Positions 34,749 through 43,287 of a DNA stretch of 64,000 nt are shown here, one piece after another; within the stretch, counting starts at the first letter, position 1, and the number at the start of each line of letters is the position of its first letter. The stretch is taken from assembly GCF_002101735.1 (NCBI RefSeq), contig NZ_LQPE01000166.1, positions 1 through 64,000 on the forward strand. The letters are read 5' to 3'. Source of the DNA: Mycobacterium kyorinense. Its GTDB lineage: Bacteria; Actinomycetota; Actinomycetes; Mycobacteriales; Mycobacteriaceae. The notes beneath the pieces were generated by a model. The model worked only from the letters and a program-made list of their open reading frames with translations. It did no database searches and had not been told where the DNA came from. A program made the translations under genes and the position numbers.

Positions 34749-35536
34749 CGCTGGTGGCTTTTGGCGGAGGGTCTACCGGGCTTGCGGACCTCTATTAGTA
34801 CTCGTGAGCTGTGGGTGACGAAGGCTCCTTCGGCTTCAATCTGTTGGTGCATTCTGAATAACTTGTCGCGGTATTTGGCGACTGTGAATCCAGGAACAAC
34901 CCAAATCACCTTGCGCAGGAAATAGATCACGGCGCCGACGTCGAAGAACTCGAGCTGTATCTGCTCATGTCGCAGGTCCACCACTTCCAGTCCGGCTGCC
35001 GCGACCTCGGTGCTGACCGTATCCGGGTTCAATTGCCCACGGATCCGCGCCACAGGCTGTGGTCCCATGAAGTACTCAATCAGTTTACGCAGGTAGATAA
35101 CGCCCACATGCTGGGCGAAAAAGGTGCCGCCAGGCCGGAGCACTCGAGCGATCTCGTCCCACCACACGGCCGACGGATGTCGACTGGTCACCAGATCGAA
35201 GGCGGCGTCCGCGAACGGAAGTGGCGGCTCGTCACCGGTGGCGACCACGACCACCCCCAGCGGATGGAGTAGCTGGGTGGCCAATGCGATATTCGGCGGC
35301 CACGGCTCCGTCGCAGCCATCGTCGGAGGAAAAGGACCCGCCCCGGCTAACACCTCACCGCCGCCGGTATAGATGTCGAGCGCAGATGACACCTCCGCCA
35401 AGCGAGCCCGCAGCAGCCGCTGGTACCCCCACGACGGGCGCTCCTCAGTAGCCCGTCCCTCCAGCCAGGAGAAGTCCCAGCCCGCGACCGACACCGAATC
35501 GGCCTCTGCCACAAGCTCGTCGAACGCCCGTTCCAC
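34745..35536 (-). CDS. SAM-dependent methyltransferase heading the dehydrogenase operon
   Basis: A 263-residue class I methyltransferase starting at a GTG. The SAM-binding glycine loop is IYTGGGEVLAG, the acidic/aromatic core is PLPFADAAFDLVTSRHPSAVWWDEIARVLRPGG, and a C-terminal segment FFDVGAVIYFLRKVIWVVPGF is hydrophobic. It resembles MerR/UbiE-like small-molecule methyltransferases. It is the first gene of a compact five-gene run (methyltransferase, two dehydrogenases, php, acyl-CoA ligase). Its promoter must lie in the 76 bases shared with the divergent tetR. Confidence 0.78.
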   Translation of the reverse strand: MERAFDELVAEADSVSVAGWDFSWLEGRATEERPSWGYQRLLRARLAEVSSALDIYTGGGEVLAGAGPFPPTMAATEPWPPNIALATQLLHPLGVVVVATGDEPPLPFADAAFDLVTSRHPSAVWWDEIARVLRPGGTFFAQHVGVIYLRKLIEYFMGPQPVARIRGQLNPDTVSTEVAAAGLEVVDLRHEQIQLEFFDVGAVIYFLRKVIWVVPGFTVAKYRDKLFRMHQQIEAEGAFVTHSSRVLIEVRKPGRPSAKSHQR

Positions 35537-35580
35537 CCGAGCATCATCGCACCTTGAAGGGTGAGCCGCGTCACACTAGA

Positions 35581-35595
35581 ATGACCAGTGGTCAT
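35581..35595. promoter_or_regulatory. Candidate TetR operator upstream of tetR/R2lox
   Basis: ATGACCA-G-TGGTCAT is a perfect palindrome with 7-bp arms around one base. It lies 17 bases before the tetR ATG and 45 bases from the divergent methyltransferase GTG, so it is placed to control both directions. The AGGAGG ribosome site of tetR follows at about 35602. Confidence 0.6.
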
Positions 35596-35612
35596 CGACC
35601 TGAGGAGGACCG

Positions 35613-36290
35613 ATGCCGACGGTGACGTGGGCTCGTGTCGATCCGTCTCGGCGCGCAGCCGTGATAGAAGCCGCCGAGGCGGAATTCGGCGCGCACGGGT
35701 TTTCCCGCGGCAGTCTCAACGTCATCGCCCGGCGCGCCGGCGTCGCCAAAGGCAGCCTGTTCCAATACTTCGCCGACAAGCGCGACCTCTACGCATTCAT
35801 CGCCGACGTCGGCAGCCAGCGAGTGCGCTCCTACATGGAAGACCGCATCCGCGAACTCGACCCGAGCAGACCGTTTTTCGAGTTTCTCACCGACCTGCTC
35901 GACGACTGGGTCGCCTACTTCGCCGACCATCCCCGGGAACGTTCGCTGCATGCCGCCGCGAGCCTGGAAGTCGACACCGACGCCCGCGTCAGTGTGCGGA
36001 CCGTCATCCACCGGCACTACTTGGAAGTGCTCAGGCCGCTGGTGCGCGACGCTCAAGTCCGTGGCGACCTGCGGGCCGATGCGGACACCGATGCGTTGCT
36101 GTCGTTGCTGTTGATGATCTTTCCGCATCTAGCGCTGGCGCCCTACGTGCGAGGCATGGATCCGATCCTCGGGCTCGACGAGCCCACGCCCGAGCAGCCG
36201 GCGCTGGCGGTGCGGCGCCTGGTCGCGGTCTTGGCGGCAGCCTTCTCCTCGCTGCCACACACCACCCTGAAGGAGGTCCAAACCCCATGA
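35613..36290 (+). CDS. TetR-family regulator (Rv0232-like)
   Basis: A 225-residue TetR protein. The helix-turn-helix is SLNVIARRAGVAKGSLFQYFADKRDLYAF at about residues 34-62; the ligand domain is helical with FFEFLTDLLDDWVAYFADHPRERSLHAA. The stop overlaps the start of the R2lox gene (ATGA), so regulator and enzyme are one operon, as Rv0232-Rv0233 in M. tuberculosis. A palindrome just upstream of the ATG is its likely operator. Confidence 0.87.
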   Translation: MPTVTWARVDPSRRAAVIEAAEAEFGAHGFSRGSLNVIARRAGVAKGSLFQYFADKRDLYAFIADVGSQRVRSYMEDRIRELDPSRPFFEFLTDLLDDWVAYFADHPRERSLHAAASLEVDTDARVSVRTVIHRHYLEVLRPLVRDAQVRGDLRADADTDALLSLLLMIFPHLALAPYVRGMDPILGLDEPTPEQPALAVRRLVAVLAAAFSSLPHTTLKEVQTP

Positions 36291-37225
36291 CACGGACACG
36301 ATACGGCTCGCTGGCCGCAGGCGGACTCAACTGGGATAGCTTGCCGCTCAAGCTCTTTGCCGGGGGCAACGCGAAATTCTGGGACCCGGCCGATATCGAC
36401 TTCTCCCGCGACCGCGCGGATTGGGAGAAGCTCTCGGACCGCGAACGCGACTACGCCACCCGGCTGTGCGCCGAATTCATCGCCGGCGAGGAAGCGGTCA
36501 CCAAGGACATCCAGCCCTTCATGGACGCGATGCGCGCCGAAGGCCGATTGGGCGACGAAATGTATCTGACCCAGTTCGCTTTCGAGGAAGCCAAACATGT
36601 GTCGGTCTTTCGGCGGTGGCTCGACGCCGTCGGGATCACCGCCGACCTGCACAGCTACTTCGACGACCTGCCGGCCTATCGGCAAATGTTCAACGAGGAA
36701 CTTCCGGCATCGCTCGACGCGCTATCCGACGATCCCTCGCCGGCGGCGCAAGTCCGGGCGTCGGTCACCTACAACCACATCGTCGAGGGCATGTTGGCGC
36801 TGACCGGCTACTACGCCTGGCACAAGATCTGCGTCGAACGCGGCATTCTGCCCGGGATGCAGGCGCTGGTTCGGCATATCGGTGACGACGAGCGGCGCCA
36901 CATGGCGTGGGGCACGTTCACCTGCCGCCGCCACGTCGCCGCCGACGACGCCAACTGGACGGTGTTCGAAACGCGGATGAACGAGCTGATGCCGCTGGCG
37001 CTGAAGCTCACCGAAGAGGGGTTTGCGCTGTATGCCCCCGACATCCCGTTCGGCCTGTCGACCGAGGAGTTCCTCGCCTACGCCAGCGACAAGGGCATGC
37101 GGCGGTTCGGGACGATCAGCAGCGCTCGCGGCAGGCCGGTCGAGGAGATCGACGTCGACTACTCGCCGCTGCAACTGGAGGACACCTTCGCCGACGAGGA
37201 CGAGAAGGCGCTGGCATCGGTCTGA
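36287..37225 (+). CDS. nrdB: R2-like ligand-binding oxidase (R2lox, annotated nrdB in M. tuberculosis)
   Basis: A 312-residue ferritin-like protein. Counting from the ATG at 36287, the metal ligands fall at E68, E101, H104, E167, E202 and H205, and the residues known to form the Val-Tyr ether cross-link fall at V71 and Y162, exactly as in M. tuberculosis R2lox (Rv0233). It should bind a Mn/Fe centre and a fatty-acid ligand and act as an oxidase rather than as a ribonucleotide reductase subunit. It is coupled to the tetR gene. Confidence 0.93.
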   Translation: MTRTRYGSLAAGGLNWDSLPLKLFAGGNAKFWDPADIDFSRDRADWEKLSDRERDYATRLCAEFIAGEEAVTKDIQPFMDAMRAEGRLGDEMYLTQFAFEEAKHVSVFRRWLDAVGITADLHSYFDDLPAYRQMFNEELPASLDALSDDPSPAAQVRASVTYNHIVEGMLALTGYYAWHKICVERGILPGMQALVRHIGDDERRHMAWGTFTCRRHVAADDANWTVFETRMNELMPLALKLTEEGFALYAPDIPFGLSTEEFLAYASDKGMRRFGTISSARGRPVEEIDVDYSPLQLEDTFADEDEKALASV

Positions 37226-37282
37226 TGTCGGCGAGTTCGGCGCGGTTTTCGTCGCTGAGCGATGGTTATCGCGCCGAAATCG

Positions 37283-38656
37283 CTAGCCGACCCACACCGT
37301 TTTGGCGTTGCAGAATTCCCGGATCCCGTGCCCCGACAGCTCACGGCCATACCCGGAACGCTTGATCCCGCCGAACGGCAGCTCGGGGTAGGACACCGTC
37401 ATCCCGTTGATGAAGACCTGCCCGGCCTCGATGTCGTCGACGAAACGGCTGATCTCTGACTCGTCGCGGGTCCACGCGTTGGACCCCAGCCCGAAGGTGG
37501 TGGCGTTGGCGATCTCGATCGCCTCGTCGATGTCCGCTACGCGGTACACCGAGGCGACGGGACCGAATACCTCCTCGTAGAAGATCGGCATGTCGCGGGT
37601 GATGTCGGTGATCACCGTCGGCGGGTAGAACCAGCCCGGCCCGTCGACTCGCTTTCCGCCGCAACGGATTACCGCACCTGCGGCGGCCGCTTCGTCGACC
37701 AGCTTCTCGACGTCGGCGCGGCCGGACTCGGTGGCCAGCGGACCGACGTCGGTGTCCGGGTCCGTCGGGTCGCCCAGCCGTAAAGCGGCCATCTTCTCGA
37801 CGAACTTGTCCACGAAGTCGTCGTAGACGTCGGTGTGCACGATGAACCGTTTGGCCGCGATGCAGGATTGTCCGTTGTTCTGTACCCGCGCGGTGACCGC
37901 AGTGGACGCCGCCGCGTCGAGGTCGGCCGACGGCATCACGATGAACGGGTCGCTGCCGCCGAGTTCGAGCACCGTGGGTTTGATCTCGTCGCCGGCGATG
38001 GCCCCGACCGATTGGCCGGCCGGTTCGCTACCGGTCAGCGTCGCCGCCGCCACCCGCGGATCACGCAGGATCTCCTCGACCGCACTCGACGGGACCAGCA
38101 GCGTCTGGAAACAACCGTCCGGGAAGCCGCCGCGACGGATGACGTCGGAGAGATACAACGCGGTCTGCGGCACGTTCGACGCGTGCTTCAGGATGCCGAC
38201 GTTGCCAGCCATCAGGGCCGGAGCGGCGAACCGGACCGCCTGCCACAACGGGAAGTTCCACGGCATGACGGCCAGCACGACGCCCAGCGGCTGGTAGCGG
38301 GTGTACGCCTTGGACGCGCCGACTGCCTTACCGTCGGCCGGCTCGTCGGCGAGGAGCTGCTCGGCGTGTTCGGCGTAGTAGCGAAAACCCTTGGCGCACT
38401 TGAGCACTTCTGCCTTTGCCGACGCCAGCGTCTTGCCCATCTCCAGGGTCATCATCGCAGCGACCTGGTCGGCTTCGGCCTCCAGCAGGTCCGCGGTCGC
38501 GTTGGTCCACTCGGCACGCTGAGCGTAGCTGGTGCGACGGTAGTCGGCGAATCGCTCGTGCGCGCGGGCGATCACGGCTTCGATTTCCTCTGACGTGGCC
38601 GGGGTGAAGGTCTTGACCGTCTCTCCGGTGGCCGGGTTGATCGTGGCGATGGACAC
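37283..38656 (-). CDS. gabD1: NADP-dependent succinate-semialdehyde dehydrogenase GabD1
   Basis: A 457-residue aldehyde dehydrogenase. The GTG at 38656 gives the family start SIATINPATGETVKTF; the frame open to 38899 is not protein-like. Motifs: VMPWNFPLWQAVRFAAPALMAGN, general base in LELGGSDPFIV, catalytic Cys in NNGQSCIAAKRF, and PFGGIKRSGYGRELS. It oxidises succinic semialdehyde in the route that bypasses 2-oxoglutarate dehydrogenase. Position after R2lox matches Rv0234c. Confidence 0.9.
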   Translation of the reverse strand: MSIATINPATGETVKTFTPATSEEIEAVIARAHERFADYRRTSYAQRAEWTNATADLLEAEADQVAAMMTLEMGKTLASAKAEVLKCAKGFRYYAEHAEQLLADEPADGKAVGASKAYTRYQPLGVVLAVMPWNFPLWQAVRFAAPALMAGNVGILKHASNVPQTALYLSDVIRRGGFPDGCFQTLLVPSSAVEEILRDPRVAAATLTGSEPAGQSVGAIAGDEIKPTVLELGGSDPFIVMPSADLDAAASTAVTARVQNNGQSCIAAKRFIVHTDVYDDFVDKFVEKMAALRLGDPTDPDTDVGPLATESGRADVEKLVDEAAAAGAVIRCGGKRVDGPGWFYPPTVITDITRDMPIFYEEVFGPVASVYRVADIDEAIEIANATTFGLGSNAWTRDESEISRFVDDIEAGQVFINGMTVSYPELPFGGIKRSGYGRELSGHGIREFCNAKTVWVG

Positions 38657-38727
38657 AGTGACATCCTCTGTTGTTGGCGGAACGTGCTGTTTCCCAGCGT
38701 GCCACTTTGGCGGCATTGCCACGACTG

Positions 38728-39117
38728 TCAGCGCACACGGATCTCCACGTTGTGGCCGCGGGAGCGAGACAGTCGCGTGTCCCGGGTCAGGATCGGGCAC
38801 TCGAGCGCCTCGGCGAGGGCGACGTAGGCCGCATCGTAGGCGGTCAGGTTGTCGCGGAGGGCGAATGCCCGTAGGCGAAACGCCGCGCTGCTCGGCCACC
38901 GCCGGATGGGCAGAGCGTCGAAGTCGGTCAAGGCGTCCCGTGCCCTGGCCGCGCTGATCTGACCGCCGACGGTCAGCCCGCGCAGCGCGGAGACCACCTC
39001 AAAGTCCAACAGCGTCGGGGCATGGAGATCCTCGCCGGCGAGGTCAGCGCGGAGTTCCTCGGAGCCCTCGACAACAGTGAGCGCGTCGACGAGCGCGGCG
39101 CTATCGACCACGATCAC
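38728..39117 (-). CDS. VapC-family PIN-domain toxin
   Basis: A 129-residue PIN ribonuclease. The acidic active-site residues are present at D5 (IVVDSAAL), E40 (LLDFEVVSAL), D95 (TAYDAAYVALAEAL) and D113 (ILTRDTRL). It overlaps its antitoxin gene by four bases. It would cleave RNA when freed from VapB. A vapBC pair (Rv0239-Rv0240) sits elsewhere in the M. tuberculosis version of this region, between tetR and htdX, where none is present here. Confidence 0.87.
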   Translation of the reverse strand: MIVVDSAALVDALTVVEGSEELRADLAGEDLHAPTLLDFEVVSALRGLTVGGQISAARARDALTDFDALPIRRWPSSAAFRLRAFALRDNLTAYDAAYVALAEALECPILTRDTRLSRSRGHNVEIRVR

Positions 39118-39353
39118 GCGCGGTCGTCGCGCTCGGCTCGAGCAACCTCGATGACTTCGGCTGCCAACCCGGTTGCGCGCTCGGCGCGTTGCGCGGCGCG
39201 CTCAAGGACTTCGGCGACCGTGGGCCGACTGACCTCACGGTTGATCAAGTCGAGCAAGTAGGCGTTCAGCGACCGACCCTGCGCGGCCGCGCGTGCTTTG
39301 AGTTCCCGCCGAGCTGCATCGGGAACGTTGCGAATCTGCAGCAACGAACTCAT
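39114..39353 (-). CDS. VapB/FitA-type antitoxin
   Basis: A 79-residue protein with an N-terminal ribbon-helix-helix (LLQIRNVPDAARRELKARAAAQGRSLNAYLLDLI) and a C-terminal helix (VLERAAQRAERATGL) that would wrap the toxin. The ATG at 39353 was chosen as the first residue before the strand; another ATG lies 12 bases upstream. It precedes and overlaps vapC, and should autoregulate the pair. Confidence 0.85.
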   Translation of the reverse strand: MSSLLQIRNVPDAARRELKARAAAQGRSLNAYLLDLINREVSRPTVAEVLERAAQRAERATGLAAEVIEVARAERDDRA

Positions 39354-39434
39354 CCATGCATGGTAGCTCAACATATATACATGTTGCATGTGATGTGCCT
39401 GCCGCGGGAACTGCCGAATCGAGACGCCATTAGT

Positions 39435-41090
39435 GTGGCCACTGTGAGTACAGCCGCCCAGCTGATGGTGAAGTGCCTGGAAAACGAGGGTGTGTCGGTG
39501 GTCTTCGGCATACCGGGCGAGGAGAACATCCGCTTCGTGCAGGCGCTGGCCGACTCGAAGATCCACTACGTGCTCACCCGCCACGAGCAGGCGGCGGCGT
39601 TCATGGCCGAGATGTATGGCCGGGTGACCGGCCGGGCGGCGGTGGTGTCCACCACGCTCGGGCCGGGTGCCATCAACATGCAGCTCGGGGTCGCCGACGC
39701 CACCACCAACAGCACGCCGATGGTCGCGATCTCCGCCCAGGTCGGCCACGACCGGGAGTACAAGGAGTCGCACCAATACGTCGACCTGGTGTCGATGTTC
39801 GCGCCGATCACCCGCTGGGCCGACGGCGTGCCCACCGCGCGGGCGATTCCGGAGATGTTTCGCAAGGCGTTCAAGCTGGCCGAGGCCGAACGCCCGGCGG
39901 CGGTTTATCTTGCGGTGCCCGAAGACATCGACGTCGACGACACCGACTACGACCTGAAGCCGTTACCCCGCAACGTCCCTCGCGCCGAAGCGCCGGCCGA
40001 GGGTCAAGTGCAGCGCGCGGCCGACATCCTTCGTACTGCGAAACGACCGGTGGTGCTGGCCGGCCACGGCGCGGCCCGCAACGACGCCACCGCGGCCCTC
40101 GTCCGGTTCTCCGACGAGCTGTCGATCCCGGTCGCCAACACCTTCCACGGCAAGGGCGTGATGCCCGACGACCACCCCAACAGCATCGGAACGATGGGGT
40201 TCATGCGGCACGACTACGTCAACTTCGGGTTCGACAACGCCGACGTCGTCGTCGCTGTCGGTTACGAGCTGCAGGAGTTCGACCCGGTCCAGATCAACCC
40301 GGACGGCGACAAACAGATCATCCACATCCACCGGTTCCCCGCCGAGGTCGACGTTCACTACCCGGTTGCCGTCGGCATCATCGGCGACGTCAGCGCCTCA
40401 CTCGACGCCCTCACCGACGCGCTTGCGGGACACCGCTTCAGCACCGATGCCGCGGCGCCCGGTTGTGATCTGCTCACCGAGGAATTCGAACGAGGGCAAC
40501 AGGATTCGCGCTTTCCGCTCGCGCCGCAGCGGATAGTAGCCGACACTCGTGCCGCGCTGGGCCGCAACGACGTGGTGCTGGTGGACACCGGCGCCACCAA
40601 GATGTGGATGGCACGGCTGTATCCGACGTACGAGCGCAACACCTGCCTGATCTCGAATGGCTTGTCCACCATGGCATTCGCGCTGCCCGGAGCGCTGGGT
40701 GTCAAGCTGGCACGACCCGATGCAAAGGTGTTGGCCGTCGTGGGTGACGGCGCGTTCCTGATGCACTCGCAGGAGATCGAGACAGCTGTTCGGGAAAAGA
40801 TCCCGCTGGTGGTGCTGATTTGGGACGACGGCGGCTACGGGCTCATCGAGTGGAAGATGGACCTCGAACTCGGCGACCACTACTACGTCAAGTTCGGCAA
40901 CCCCGACGTGGTGAGCTACGCGGAAAGCTTCGGCGCCAAGGGATACCGCATCACAAGTGCCGACGAGCTGCTGCCGACGCTGAAAGCCGCGCTTGACGAC
41001 GACGGCGTCTCGCTGATCTCCTGCCCGGTGGATTATTCGGAGAACCTGCGGTTGACCGAGCGCCTCGGCCAACTCGACAGCACGCTCTAG
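39435..41090 (+). CDS. Thiamine-diphosphate enzyme, acetolactate synthase-like
   Basis: A 551-residue ThDP enzyme. The N-terminal PYR domain has the catalytic Glu in TRHEQAAAFMAEMYGRVTGRAAV; the middle domain is present; the PP domain has the ThDP-binding motif from GDGAFLMHSQEIE to IWDDGGYG. The whole resembles catabolic acetolactate synthases (condensing two pyruvates), but a related activity on other 2-oxo acids is possible. No small regulatory subunit is adjacent. Start uncertain: GTG at 39435 or 39444, neither with a clear ribosome site. The frame upstream overlaps vapB. Confidence 0.82.
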   Translation: MATVSTAAQLMVKCLENEGVSVVFGIPGEENIRFVQALADSKIHYVLTRHEQAAAFMAEMYGRVTGRAAVVSTTLGPGAINMQLGVADATTNSTPMVAISAQVGHDREYKESHQYVDLVSMFAPITRWADGVPTARAIPEMFRKAFKLAEAERPAAVYLAVPEDIDVDDTDYDLKPLPRNVPRAEAPAEGQVQRAADILRTAKRPVVLAGHGAARNDATAALVRFSDELSIPVANTFHGKGVMPDDHPNSIGTMGFMRHDYVNFGFDNADVVVAVGYELQEFDPVQINPDGDKQIIHIHRFPAEVDVHYPVAVGIIGDVSASLDALTDALAGHRFSTDAAAPGCDLLTEEFERGQQDSRFPLAPQRIVADTRAALGRNDVVLVDTGATKMWMARLYPTYERNTCLISNGLSTMAFALPGALGVKLARPDAKVLAVVGDGAFLMHSQEIETAVREKIPLVVLIWDDGGYGLIEWKMDLELGDHYYVKFGNPDVVSYAESFGAKGYRITSADELLPTLKAALDDDGVSLISCPVDYSENLRLTERLGQLDSTL

Positions 41091-41215
41091 CCACCAGGCC
41101 TTTGTAACCGCCACCAAGGACCCGGTGCGCATCTTGGCAACGGTTCCATAGCAGTCTGCTGTGCCCCGCCAAATACTTGACCCATACCGGTCACCCCAGG
41201 GAGGAGTTGGGGACA

Positions 41216-41632
41216 ATGTTTTTCAAGAACGCAGACGAGGTCGACGAATACATCTGCGGAATGTTCCGGGACGCGGGCAATCATCCCGAGGTCGGTCCGA
41301 AGGTTCGGGCTGAAAACCTCGTCTTGCACGTCGTTCTCAACGACCCCGACTGCGAGCTGACCGTCGCCTTCCGCGAGGACTACCAAGTCATTTTCGGTCC
41401 CACCGACCTCCAGCCCGACGTCACCTTGCTGATGCCCGGCGACATCGCTGACAAATTCTGGCGCGGTGAGTACAACCTGGCCCGCGGCATTATCAACAGC
41501 GAGGTCCACGCCAAGATCACGCGCTCAGGGCCGGTGAAAACGCTTATCAACAAGCTGGTCCCGCTGGGCGAGCCGCTGTTCCCGATATTCCGGGAGAAAA
41601 TCGCGAAGAAGGACGCCGCGGTCGCCGGCTGA
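41216..41632 (+). CDS. SCP2 sterol-binding-domain protein
   Basis: A 138-residue single-domain protein. The SCP2-like pattern is LVLHVVLNDPDCELTVAF, GPTDLQPDVTLLMPGDIADKFWRGEYNLARGII, ending with a hydrophobic helix VKTLINKLVPLGEPLF. The ATG at 41216 follows GGAGGAG. Such domains bind fatty acyl or sterol-like lipids in a tunnel. Its relation to the neighbouring ThDP enzyme and cytochrome bd genes is not clear from sequence. Confidence 0.8.
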   Translation: MFFKNADEVDEYICGMFRDAGNHPEVGPKVRAENLVLHVVLNDPDCELTVAFREDYQVIFGPTDLQPDVTLLMPGDIADKFWRGEYNLARGIINSEVHAKITRSGPVKTLINKLVPLGEPLFPIFREKIAKKDAAVAG

Positions 41633-41827
41633 TGGCCGTCACGATGACAGTACGGCCGAACCGAACCACTGGCACAGCAGCAGCGCGACTTCGACGTCAA
41701 GGCGGTCGTCGCCGATCGGACGGCCGCGGCGTTCGACACTCTCGCGCGTAGGCGCTGTCCGGGCCTATCGTTTTCCTCATGAACGTGGTGCTCTCTCTGG
41801 GGGACGAGACCAGCAGGTGAGGCGCCG

Positions 41828-43276
41828 GTGGATGTAGTCGACGTTTCACGGTGGCAGTTCGGGATCACGACCGTCTACCACTTCATCATGGTGCCGCTGA
41901 CGATCGGGCTGGCCCCGCTGATCGCTCTGATGCAGACGGCGTGGGTGGTTACCGGCCATACATCGTGGTATCGACTGGCGAGGTTCTTCGGCAAGCTGTT
42001 CCTGATCAACTTCGCCCTCGGCGTAGCAACCGGGATCGTGCAGGAGTTCCAGTTCGGGATGAACTGGAGTGAATACTCCCGCTTCGTCGGTGACATCTTC
42101 GGCGCACCGTTGGCCATGGAGGGGCTCGCCGCGTTCTTCTTCGAGTCGGTGTTCGTCGGCCTGTGGATCTTCGGGTGGAGCCGGCTGCCGCGCCTCGTGC
42201 ACCTGGCCTGCATCTGGGTGGTTGCCATCTCGGTCAACGTGTCGGCATTCTTCATCATCGCGGCCAACTCGTTCATGCAGCATCCGGTCGGAGCGCACTA
42301 CAACCCGGAAACCAAACGCGCCGAACTTGACAGCATCGTCGCGCTTTTCACCAACAACACGGCAATGGCGGCGTTCACGCACACGGTCGTGGGCGCCTGG
42401 CTGACCGCCGGCGTGTTCGTCGCCGCGATCTCCGCCTGGCTGATGGTGCGCGAACCCACAGCAGACGACGCACGCACGATGTACCGGCCGGCGACCATCC
42501 TGGGTTGTTTGGTTGTGCTGGTCGCCTCCGTGGGCTTGTTCTTCACCGGCGACATCCAGGGCAAGCTGATGTTCAAGCAGCAGCCGATGAAAATGGCGTC
42601 GGCGGAATCGTTGTGCCACACCGAGACCGACCCCACCTTCTCGATCCTGACAGTCGGCACCCACAACAACTGCGACAGTGTCGCGCGCGTCCTCGAGGCG
42701 CGATACGCGCTGCCGTTCCTGGCGGAGGGAAAGTTCAGCGGTGTCACGCTCGAGGGTGTCAAGGACATTCAACTGCGCTACGAAAAACAGTTCGGTCCGG
42801 GCAACTATCAGCCGAACTTGTTCGTCACCTATTGGTCATTCCGCGCGATGGTCGGCCTGTTGGCAGTGCCGGTCTTGTTTTCCCTCGTCGCCCTCTGGCT
42901 GACCCGGCGGGGCCGGATTCCCAAGTGGCGCTGGCTATCCTGGTTCGCGCTGCTGACGATCCCAACTCCGTTCTTGGCCAACAGTGCGGGTTGGATATTC
43001 ACCGAAATGGGCCGCCAGCCCTGGATCGTGGCGCCCAACCCGACCGGCGATCAGATGATTCACATCACCGTGCAGCAGGGAGTGTCAGACCACGTGGCCG
43101 GCATGGTGCTGTTCTCGGTGATCACTCTCACGCTCGTTTATGCGGTGCTCGCAGCGATCTGGTTCGGGTTATTGCGCCGCTACGTGATTGCCGGCCCCCA
43201 GGAGCACGACGCCGAGCCGGCGCCGCCGGTGGTACCGAGCCCGGACGAGGTTGCGCCGCTGTCGTTCGCGTACTGA
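41828..43276 (+). CDS. cydA: Cytochrome bd quinol oxidase subunit I
   Basis: A 482-residue membrane protein with nine or so helices. The heme b595 ligand region is SRWQFGITTVYHFIMVPLTIGL (His18); the menaquinol-binding Q-loop side is of the short type; the conserved GRQPWIV segment is present. It transfers electrons from menaquinol to oxygen with high affinity. GTG start at 41828. It is followed 11 bases later by cydB. No cydDC genes, needed for assembly and usually adjacent in M. tuberculosis, are in the window. Confidence 0.92.
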   Translation: MDVVDVSRWQFGITTVYHFIMVPLTIGLAPLIALMQTAWVVTGHTSWYRLARFFGKLFLINFALGVATGIVQEFQFGMNWSEYSRFVGDIFGAPLAMEGLAAFFFESVFVGLWIFGWSRLPRLVHLACIWVVAISVNVSAFFIIAANSFMQHPVGAHYNPETKRAELDSIVALFTNNTAMAAFTHTVVGAWLTAGVFVAAISAWLMVREPTADDARTMYRPATILGCLVVLVASVGLFFTGDIQGKLMFKQQPMKMASAESLCHTETDPTFSILTVGTHNNCDSVARVLEARYALPFLAEGKFSGVTLEGVKDIQLRYEKQFGPGNYQPNLFVTYWSFRAMVGLLAVPVLFSLVALWLTRRGRIPKWRWLSWFALLTIPTPFLANSAGWIFTEMGRQPWIVAPNPTGDQMIHITVQQGVSDHVAGMVLFSVITLTLVYAVLAAIWFGLLRRYVIAGPQEHDAEPAPPVVPSPDEVAPLSFAY

Positions 43277-43287
43277 AAGGGACTGAC

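Noticed and set aside
38657..38899. Extended start for gabD1
   Set aside because: The extra residues are Arg/Pro-rich and overlap vapC; the GTG at 38656 matches the family start.
41633..41827. Possible short coding remnant between the SCP2 gene and cydA
   Set aside because: One frame reads somewhat protein-like (QQQRDFDVKAVVADRTAAAFDTL), but there is no start, ribosome site or recognisable family.
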